From contig JAKABA010000196.1 in NCBI GenBank assembly GCA_021802115.1, positions 1-7,261 of the forward strand: 7,261 nucleotides of DNA, given 5' to 3'. A model generated the notes under the pieces. The model saw only the letters and a list, made by a program, of their open reading frames with translations. It did not search any database and was not told the origin of the DNA. Below are positions 1-4,269 of the stretch, one piece after another (the first letter of the stretch is position 1; each line of letters begins with the position of its first letter). The translations under genes and the position numbers were made by a program. This DNA comes from a bacterium. GTDB lineage: Bacteria > Chloroflexota > Dormibacteria > UBA8260 > Bog-877.

Positions 1-354
1 CCGGGACGGGTTCGCCAAGAACCCCGAGTCCTTCCTCGCCTCCGGCCCGACGGGAATGGAGCAGGGCCCCTCTCTCTCCGCCACGGACCCGGTCTGCGGT
101 ATGACGGTGGACCCAACGGCCGCCGCGGCCACCCTCACCCGCGGGGACCATACCTACTATTTCTGCTCCACCGGCTGCCGGGACAGGTTCGCCAAGAACC
201 CCGAGTCCTTCCTCGCCTCCGGCCCGACGGGAATGGAGCAGGGCCCCTCTCTCTCCGCCACGGACCCGGTCTGCGGTATGACGGTGGACCCAACGGCCGC
301 CGCGGCCACCCTCACCCGCGGGGACCATACCTACTACTTCTGCTCCACCGGCTG
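1..354 (+). repeat. 177-base in-frame tandem direct repeat (two copies)
   Basis: Bases 1-177 and 178-354 align without gaps and differ at only two positions: 8/185 (g/a, Gly to Arg) and 160/337 (t/c, silent Tyr). The period is 59 codons, so each copy adds one YHS domain without breaking the frame. Similarity stops sharply at 355, where the unique C-terminus begins. Because the window starts inside a unit, further copies may lie upstream. Near-identity at silent sites points to very recent duplication, or to an assembly artefact. Confidence 0.95.
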
Positions 355-424
355 CGCCGGGGAGTTTGAGAAGCGCTGGCTGGCAACCCCTGCAGGGATC
401 GACGCCCCCGGAGGGTCGAAGTGA
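1..424 (+). CDS. Tandem YHS-domain metal-binding protein, 3' part (partial at left edge)
   Basis: The frame is open from base 2, so the gene begins outside the window; the ATG at 56 is an internal repeat methionine, repeated at 233. The visible part is the tail of one YHS unit (KNPESF), then two complete units. Each has DPVCGM, a small-residue stretch, YYFCSTGC and, in all but the last, FAKNPESF. YHS domains are short Cys-containing modules found alone or at the N-terminus of copper P-type ATPases, where they are thought to bind or deliver metal; each complete unit here offers three cysteines. The last unit diverges after FCSTGC into a unique C-terminus ending in GGSK, probably the original gene end. 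No membrane segment is visible, so the visible part looks cytoplasmic. It overlaps the CsoR gene by GTGA, which implies one transcript and metal-dependent control. It could instead be the end of a longer fusion protein. YHS assignment is firm; metal identity is inferred. Confidence 0.85.
   Translation, partial: RDGFAKNPESFLASGPTGMEQGPSLSATDPVCGMTVDPTAAAATLTRGDHTYYFCSTGCRDRFAKNPESFLASGPTGMEQGPSLSATDPVCGMTVDPTAAAATLTRGDHTYYFCSTGCAGEFEKRWLATPAGIDAPGGSK
410..415 (+). promoter_or_regulatory. Ribosome binding site of the csoR-like gene
   Basis: GGAGGG lies five bases before the GTG at 421, inside the last codons of the YHS gene. It selects that GTG and fits translational coupling through the GTGA overlap. 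Confidence 0.7.
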
Positions 425-750
425 CAATCGATGGATCTGGCCCGAAGTCAACGTTTGGCCGTACTGGAGTTAGGCGCGGGTCATACCAGGCAAGCAAGCC
501 TGAGTTGCTACGGCGCTTCCAGAGGGTGGCCGGCCAGGTGGCAGGGATTTCACGGATGGTTGAGGAAGAGCGGTACTGCCCAGAGGTCCTGGTTCAGATC
601 CGCTCGGCCAGTGCCGCCCTCGACCAGATCGGATACCTCCTGCTGCGTGACCACCTCGCCCATTGCGTGGCTGACGGTGTCCGGCGAGGCGAAGGGGACG
701 CCTATCTCGATGAGGTGATGGCGGTTATTCGAGGTTACTCCCGGCATTAG
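421..750 (+). CDS. csoR: CsoR/DUF156 family metal-sensing repressor
   Basis: This 109-residue all-helical protein belongs to the CsoR/RcnR/FrmR family of tetrameric repressors, which leave DNA on binding metal or another effector. The family core starts near residue 26 (KPELLRRFQRVAGQVAGI) and continues through MVEEERYCPEVLVQI to LLLRDHLAHCV. Cys53, His78 and Cys82 have the spacing (25 and 4) of the Cu(I) ligands Cys36, His61 and Cys65 of Mycobacterium tuberculosis CsoR. This argues for a copper sensor over a nickel (RcnR) or formaldehyde (FrmR) type. The first 25 residues are a polar extension beyond the usual start. The GTG start has a strong GGAGGG site and overlaps the YHS stop by four bases. 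It probably represses its own operon, whose operator would be upstream of the window. The family call is firm; copper as the effector is inferred from ligand spacing and the YHS neighbour. The symbol reflects family, not proven orthology. Confidence 0.9.
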   Translation: MTIDGSGPKSTFGRTGVRRGSYQASKPELLRRFQRVAGQVAGISRMVEEERYCPEVLVQIRSASAALDQIGYLLLRDHLAHCVADGVRRGEGDAYLDEVMAVIRGYSRH

Positions 751-763
751 TCTGACCTTCTCC

Positions 764-768
764 AGGAG
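764..768 (+). promoter_or_regulatory. Ribosome binding site before the LysE-like remnant
   Basis: AGGAG lies eight bases before the TTG at 777 and 14 bases after the csoR-like stop. It is the main reason to read a coding start here, and it suggests the broken gene was once the third cistron of the YHS-csoR operon. Confidence 0.5.
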
Positions 769-776
769 CGCCGAAC

Positions 777-936
777 TTGCAGGGCGGCCCGAGTCTGATC
801 CTCTCCCTCATCCTCACAGCCGCCCTGCTGACCCTGGCTCCGGGTCCTGACACACCGGCCCGTTGTGCTCGGCACCTTCACCAGGGAATGCCGGAGCCGG
901 GGGACCGGCCACGGGGTTGCAGCTGTTGTCGGCGCC
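777..936 (+). pseudogene. Probable N-terminal remnant of a LysE/RhtB-type exporter, frameshifted
   Basis: From the TTG at 777 the frame reads a short lead, then a hydrophobic stretch SLILSLILTAALLTLAPGPDT (777-854 overall). A hydrophobic first helix ending in PGPD-T/N is the hallmark of LysE/RhtB exporters, which export amino acids or related solutes and have about 200 residues and six helices. After PGPDT this frame becomes Arg/Cys/Pro rich and stops at the TGA at 939-941. One frame over, from 856, VVLGTFTRE and GVAAVVGA resemble the basic loop and start of the second helix, which would mean one extra base near 855. Nothing like the remaining helices follows. I see the motif, start signal and frame change directly; the family call rests on a short match and is tentative. 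It could also be an unrelated small membrane peptide of 54 codons. Confidence 0.4.
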
Positions 937-1495
937 TATGACCCGGAGCGTGACTGGCAGTCGGGCCCGGCCTTCATGTGCCCTGGCACCGCCTCGGCAG
1001 TCAACTGCTTGGTGGAACGGACGAGCTGGATGTCCAGCGAATCCCCGACCCTGGCTATCTGAGCGGGCCGCCCGCTGGCCGCCTTATTGGCGGCACGGCC
1101 GGCCCGGTCCGCGCCGACGCTGCGGACCCTTGCTCTACCACCTCGTCCGCCCCCAGCAAGGCGCGGAGCCGCCGGGCCCGGACAGCTGAAACCAGTCCCT
1201 CAAGCACCGGTCCATTTAGAGCCGACAGTTGTGATCCGCCCCCAAACGCCCTGGCCCCAGGCACCCGCCATGTAGCACTCGCAATGCTCCTTCGCTGCTA
1301 CCTGCCATGTGGTCCGATCCCCGCGGGCACGTCCACGGAAGCTGTCAACGACCGGCACAGATCGCGTCTAATTGGCCACCAGGCCGACGCCATCACTCCA
1401 GGTGGTATGTACCGGAAGGCAGCTCCGGCCGCTGCCCGCATCCAGACGCCGGTCCAGCGCCCCCCAACCCGTATGCCCCCGCCCTTTGCCGGCTA
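937..1495. other. Stretch without a supportable gene
   Basis: No frame gives a recognisable protein. Frame continuation from the LysE-like remnant runs to a TGA at 1060-1062 with no membrane-helix pattern. A 69-codon minus-strand ORF (1055-1264) and several overlapping plus-strand ORFs are rich in Arg, Pro, Ser and Ala with mixed third positions, as expected for chance ORFs in GC-rich DNA. A weak dyad GTAGCA/TGCTAC (1272-1277 and 1296-1301) has no obvious role. The stretch reads as decayed or non-coding sequence. Confidence 0.6.
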
Positions 1496-1723
1496 CTAGC
1501 GCAGCGGCGTACTGGGCAAGGCCAGCGGCGTCAGATCCGCCGACGGGTGGCTCTCGGCCACAGCCACCACGTGTTCCTTCACTCGCGCCGTCCAGTACAG
1601 ATGGAGCATGGACACCCCGTCCGGCAACCCCGGCAGCCGCTCGATGTCGGGTGTCGGCAGGGCAGGCGCCACCAGGCCCTCCCCGTCCACGCCGGGCATT
1701 CCCGCATTGCTTCCAATTACCAC
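1496..1723 (-). CDS. Short hypothetical protein or gene remnant
   Basis: The family is not recognised. The GTG at 1723 gives 75 residues; an ATG at 1699 in the same frame gives 67 residues and may be the better start. From that ATG on, about nine in ten codons end in G or C, and the composition is balanced, with Asp, Glu, His, Trp and Tyr (segments PDIERLPGLPDGVSMLHLYW and VKEHVVAVAESHPSADLT). The overlapping plus-strand frames are instead Pro/Ser/Arg rich. Neither start has a convincing ribosome binding site, and the frame stays open upstream through low-quality sequence. The ORF may therefore be the 3' end of a decayed gene rather than a complete small protein. There are no membrane segments or cysteines. 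It points away from the lipoprotein gene and toward the csoR region. Confidence 0.35.
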   Translation of the reverse strand: MVIGSNAGMPGVDGEGLVAPALPTPDIERLPGLPDGVSMLHLYWTARVKEHVVAVAESHPSADLTPLALPSTPLR

Positions 1724-1756
1724 CGGCCGCGTCCGCTCACCGGAACAGGCGGCTGG

Positions 1757-1785
1757 TTGCCGGTCGGACGGGAACTGGCTACACT
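1757..1785 (+). promoter_or_regulatory. Candidate housekeeping-type promoter for the lipoprotein unit
   Basis: TTGCCG (1757-1762) and TACACT (1780-1785) are separated by exactly 17 bases; each matches four of six positions of the TTGACA/TATAAT consensus, and TACACT fits the actinobacterial TANNNT -10. Transcription would start near 1791-1793, about 30 bases before the small ORF at 1822. This is pattern matching only. Confidence 0.35.
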
Positions 1786-1821
1786 TCAGGCCTGCGCTAT
1801 CGCACGAGGGATGAGGCGAAA

Positions 1822-1959
1822 ATGGAGAGCCCTGCCCGCCCCAGGTTTTTTATCCAACTGGCGCAATGGCTGGGACCGTTCCGGCCCGAGCTGGCTGCGG
1901 CCGCTCCGACGGGGTGGGCTTATCAGGCTCCCCGGGGCGCCGAGGTCGTTGGCCCATGA
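1822..1959 (+). CDS. Small ORF translationally coupled to the lipoprotein gene
   Basis: This 45-residue product (starts MESPARPRFFIQLAQW, ends EVVGP) is not recognised. The ATG has GAGG five bases upstream (1813-1816) and a candidate promoter ends 37 bases before it. Its TGA overlaps the lipoprotein ATG as ATGA, the usual sign of translational coupling. The peptide has a short amphipathic or hydrophobic first half (FFIQLAQWLGPF) and an Ala/Pro-rich second half. Third-position G/C is about 70 percent, lower than in the neighbouring genes, so coding status is uncertain. It could be a leader that sets translation of the lipoprotein, a genuine microprotein, or a chance frame: the same frame is open back to 1372 and only the start signals argue for 1822. 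Confidence 0.4.
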   Translation: MESPARPRFFIQLAQWLGPFRPELAAAAPTGWAYQAPRGAEVVGP

Positions 1960-2585
1960 CGCCGCAAATCCGGCGGGTCACCCTAGGTGACGCCCCCCGC
2001 GGATGCGCCCGAAAAGCGACCCTGATCGCTGCCGCGCTAGGCCTCGTGCTCGGGATCACCGGTTGTAGCCTCGCCCCGTCCGGGTTGGGAGGGCCCAAGG
2101 TCATCACCAGTCCAGCCTCCTCGCCGTCGCCGGCATTCGCCGCAATCACCTCCTTGAATGTCAGCACGCCGGTTGCCTACGGGACCCTGGCGGCTCCGCC
2201 GGCCCGGATCAGCTGCACCAACCACGACCGCACGGTGGCCATCTCAGGCACCGTGCAGGGGGTCTCACTCACGATCAAGGTGACCAACGTGACCCGTGGC
2301 CAGCACCTGTCAGTGCCGCCCATTGTCGGTGGTTTCTCCGACCTGGTGACGATGACCACGGCTGGTTCGGGTCCCGCTCAGAGCCTGGACTACGTCGCCG
2401 GAGACCAGGGGGGTACCTATCAAGGTGTGGGCACTCTCACCAGCAACAAGCACGGGACCGGGGGCCAGATCAGCCTCAACTTCGGATCGCCAGTGGGACA
2501 GGCGCCGTCGGTCCAGGCCTCAGGCGACACGACAACATTCGGGGCCAACGACGGCTCGGTGTTTGGAACCTGGCAGTGTCCATAG
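1956..2585 (+). CDS. Secreted lipoprotein with LpqH-like architecture
   Basis: The 209-residue protein has a basic N-terminus (residues 1-20), a hydrophobic segment (ATLIAAALGLVLG) and a lipobox ITGC with lipidated Cys37, so it should be exported, lipidated and anchored on the outer face of the membrane. A Ser/Pro/Ala linker (about 38-80) leads to a beta-rich domain with many Thr, Gly and Val. Its only two further cysteines, Cys87 (ISCTNHD) and Cys208 (TWQCP), frame the domain and could form a disulfide. Lipobox, low-complexity linker and a small beta domain closed by a Cys pair resemble mycobacterial LpqH (19 kDa antigen) proteins, but this is architecture only and no close match is claimed. 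I chose the ATG at 1956 because it overlaps the upstream small ORF as ATGA. The in-frame ATG at 1866 would put 66 residues before the lipobox, too long for a signal peptide. It converges on the ABC operon. Confidence 0.85.
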   Translation: MTPQIRRVTLGDAPRGCARKATLIAAALGLVLGITGCSLAPSGLGGPKVITSPASSPSPAFAAITSLNVSTPVAYGTLAAPPARISCTNHDRTVAISGTVQGVSLTIKVTNVTRGQHLSVPPIVGGFSDLVTMTTAGSGPAQSLDYVAGDQGGTYQGVGTLTSNKHGTGGQISLNFGSPVGQAPSVQASGDTTTFGANDGSVFGTWQCP

Positions 2586-2631
2586 GCTGAGCGGGTATCG
2601 GACGCGTGCTCCCAACCCCTTCGAAACGAGC

Positions 2632-2647
2632 TCCCCGCGAGCGGGGA
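2632..2647. terminator. Hairpin between convergent genes, possible bidirectional terminator
   Basis: TCCCCGC (2632-2638) and GCGGGGA (2641-2647) are perfect inverted repeats, giving at least a six-pair GC stem with a four-base loop. It lies 47 bases after the lipoprotein stop and about 100 bases past the end of the ABC operon on the other strand. There is no T-run on either side, so it would be a U-tract-less terminator of the kind proposed in actinobacteria, or only an mRNA-stabilising hairpin. Confidence 0.4.
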
Positions 2648-2716
2648 ATGGATCCGACCCGCAATCGCTCGCTCGAGGGGGTAGGAATGCGGACCTCCCC
2701 CATCAGGCAATGACTT

Positions 2717-2730
2717 CGCGGAGCCCCGCG
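2717..2730. terminator. Second short GC hairpin after the ABC operon
   Basis: CGCGG (2717-2721) and CCGCG (2726-2730) flank a four-base loop, 15 bases beyond the minus-strand ATPase stop. The stem has only five pairs and no T-run follows, so this is weak support for termination of the ABC transcript. Confidence 0.25.
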
Positions 2731-2744
2731 CGTGAGCGGCTAAT

Positions 2745-3413
2745 TCAGTCCGAACCGGGAAGCCCCATCGCCTCCACGAGCTGCCTTCCGTCGACAAGGC
2801 GCACTCTGCGGTCGCAGGCCTCCACCACCTCCGGGTCGTGGCTGGCGATGACCAGGATCCTGCCCTCTCGTGCCTGCCGGAGCAAGAGCTCCATGATGAT
2901 CTTGCGCTGCTCGGCGACCAGCTCCGACGTCGGCTCATCCGCCAGCACCGCGTCCGGACTGCCCGCCAGGGCTCGGGCTACCGCCACCCGCTGCTGCTGG
3001 CCACCGGAGAGATCTTGGACCAGAGAATCGGCCGTTCCCTGCAGTCCCACTGCGGCGAGTGCCGCAGCGGTGCTTGCCGCCACCTCCCTCGCGGACACGC
3101 CGCGCGCCTGCAGCGGCAGGGCGACGTTCTCCTCGGCCGTCAGCACCGACACCAGGCCGTGATTCTGGAGCACCACCCCGAACCTTTGTCGGCTGCGGTC
3201 GTCCTGGACCATGGGGGCGCCGTCGACTGAGATCCGGCCCGAGCTCGGCAGCTGCAAACCTGCCGCCAGCAGTAGCAGAGTGGTCTTGCCCGACCCGGAG
3301 GGCCCGGTGATCGCCAGCGCCTGCCCGGCGCGGACCTTCAGGCTCACGTCGGCCAGGATCGTTCGCCCGCCAGCTCTGGCGGTCACTGCCTCGAGCCGGA
3401 TCTCACTGATCAT
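2745..3413 (-). CDS. ABC transporter ATP-binding protein (LolD/MacB type) with atypical D-loop
   Basis: This 222-residue protein is a single nucleotide-binding domain, close to the usual LolD/MacB ATPase length. In order: Walker A GPSGSGKT (37-44), Q-loop Gln83 (VLQN), signature LSGGQQQ (135-141), Walker B VLADE with catalytic Glu160, and H-loop His192 (IASHD). It should hydrolyse ATP at the inner membrane face and drive the FtsX-type permease upstream in the operon. One oddity: the D-loop, normally SALD, reads SELV (163-166), so the conserved Asp is absent. The ATG at 3413 was chosen because it keeps the first beta strand (ISEIRLEAV); the same frame runs up to 3584, but that part is the out-of-frame shadow of the preceding gene. 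Its start overlaps the end of the upstream ATPase gene by 11 bases, indicating coupling. It is the last gene of the operon. Confidence 0.93.
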   Translation of the reverse strand: MISEIRLEAVTARAGGRTILADVSLKVRAGQALAITGPSGSGKTTLLLLAAGLQLPSSGRISVDGAPMVQDDRSRQRFGVVLQNHGLVSVLTAEENVALPLQARGVSAREVAASTAAALAAVGLQGTADSLVQDLSGGQQQRVAVARALAGSPDAVLADEPTSELVAEQRKIIMELLLRQAREGRILVIASHDPEVVEACDRRVRLVDGRQLVEAMGLPGSD

Positions 3414-4269
3414 GCGGGTCCAGCTCCGGGTCGCGCAGGTCCACCCCGGCCCGGTGGCGATGCACCCGGAGCAGCGTGCCTGGCGGCAGCCGCTCCAGCA
3501 CGTCCGGGGGCAACTGGACGCTGCCGTCGCGCCCCACGACCGCATATTCCTCCCCCCGCCTCCCCTCCGCTCCCACCCGGCCATCCCGAATAGTGACCGT
3601 ACGGGGCATCGCTTCCGCCACAGTCGGGTCGTGGGTGACGCTCACCACGGTCGCACCCAGCTCCGAGTTGATCCGGTGCAAGAGCTCGATCACCTGATCC
3701 CGGCTGGCCGTGTCCAGCTGGCTGGTGGGCTCGTCCACCAGCAGCAGTCGCGGCGCCCCGGCAACCCCAGAGGCGATGGCGACCCGCTGCTGCTCACCGC
3801 CTGAGAGGGTGGCCACGGTCCTCTGGGCAAGGCGGCCCATCCCGAGCTGCTCCAGCAGCGCCTGCGGCTTCCACGGTGGCGTCTTGCCCCGTCCCCGTGC
3901 CCCCCGCTGGGAGAACTCGATGTTCTGGGTGGCGGTGGCGTACGGCAGCAGGTTGCGAGCCGGGTCCTGCAGCACCAGGCTGACCTCGGTCGCCCGCAGC
4001 CGCAGCAACGGCCGGTTGGTCAGCCTGCCGATGTCGTAGGGTCCGACCTTGATCTGTCCAGCAGAGGGCCTCTGGAGGCCCGCCAGCAAGGAGAGCACCG
4101 TCGACTTCCCCGAGCCGGATGGGCCCAGCAGGGCGAACTCCTCCCCTGCGCCCACGTCGAGGTCCACCCCGCGGAGAGCGACCACGTCCCCCTCGGCGCT
4201 CGGGTAAAGATGCACCACCCCGTCGAAGTGGATGTCCAAGCCCCTGCTGGGTTGGGCCGAGGCAGTCAC
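3403..4269 (-). CDS. ABC transporter ATP-binding protein with AbrB-like C-terminal tail
   Basis: This 288-residue protein starts at GTG 4269. The nucleotide-binding domain has Walker A GPSGSGKS (49-56), Q-loop Gln101 (VLQDP), signature LSGGEQQ (155-161), Walker B LLLVDE with Glu180, a normal D-loop SQLD (183-186) and H-loop His213 (VTHDP). All catalytic motifs are intact, in the MacB/LolD style. After about residue 234 comes a 50-residue extension not found in ordinary LolD: EEYAVVGRDGSVQLPPDVLE and then LLRVHRHRAGVDLRDPE. The pattern of V-x-R-x-G-x-hydrophobic-x-LP followed by two strands resembles the AbrB/SpoVT swapped-hairpin fold, which dimerises; similar tails occur on ATPases of actinobacterial FtsX permeases. 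It may act in dimer formation or regulation. It overlaps the permease stop by GTGA and the next ATPase start by 11 bases, and presumably energises the permease. Confidence 0.93.
   Translation of the reverse strand: MTASAQPSRGLDIHFDGVVHLYPSAEGDVVALRGVDLDVGAGEEFALLGPSGSGKSTVLSLLAGLQRPSAGQIKVGPYDIGRLTNRPLLRLRATEVSLVLQDPARNLLPYATATQNIEFSQRGARGRGKTPPWKPQALLEQLGMGRLAQRTVATLSGGEQQRVAIASGVAGAPRLLLVDEPTSQLDTASRDQVIELLHRINSELGATVVSVTHDPTVAEAMPRTVTIRDGRVGAEGRRGEEYAVVGRDGSVQLPPDVLERLPPGTLLRVHRHRAGVDLRDPELDPHDQ

Noticed and set aside
1..354. CRISPR or non-coding satellite interpretation of the 177-base repeat
   Set aside because: The units are adjacent without spacers, keep the reading frame and encode a known domain.
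1055..1264. Minus-strand ORF of 69 codons
   Set aside because: Mixed third positions, no ribosome binding site and no motif; kept only as part of the description of the gene-poor stretch.
1272..1301. Dyad GTAGCA/TGCTAC as an operator or terminator
   Set aside because: Only six pairs with an 18-base loop, no adjacent gene start and no T-run, so chance is the simpler explanation.
1343..1348. Minus-strand TTGACA as a promoter
   Set aside because: A perfect -35 hexamer, but no TANNNT-like -10 sequence was seen about 17 bases downstream on that strand.
1307..1990. Plus-strand ORF of 227 codons across the gap and lipoprotein leader
   Set aside because: Its composition is dominated by Arg, His, Pro and Trp; it lacks a start signal and conflicts with the better-supported small ORF and lipoprotein frames.
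2425..3162. Plus-strand ORF of 245 codons crossing the lipoprotein end and the second ATPase
   Set aside because: It runs out of frame with the lipoprotein and antisense to the ATPase, with Ser/Arg/Thr-rich chance composition.
3414..3584. Longer start for the second ATPase
   Set aside because: The extra 57 residues are a shadow of the preceding gene's C-terminus and precede the normal first beta strand of the ATPase.
3211..3804. Plus-strand ORF of 197 codons opposite the two ATPases
   Set aside because: It is antisense to intact Walker and signature motifs and shows no protein features of its own.
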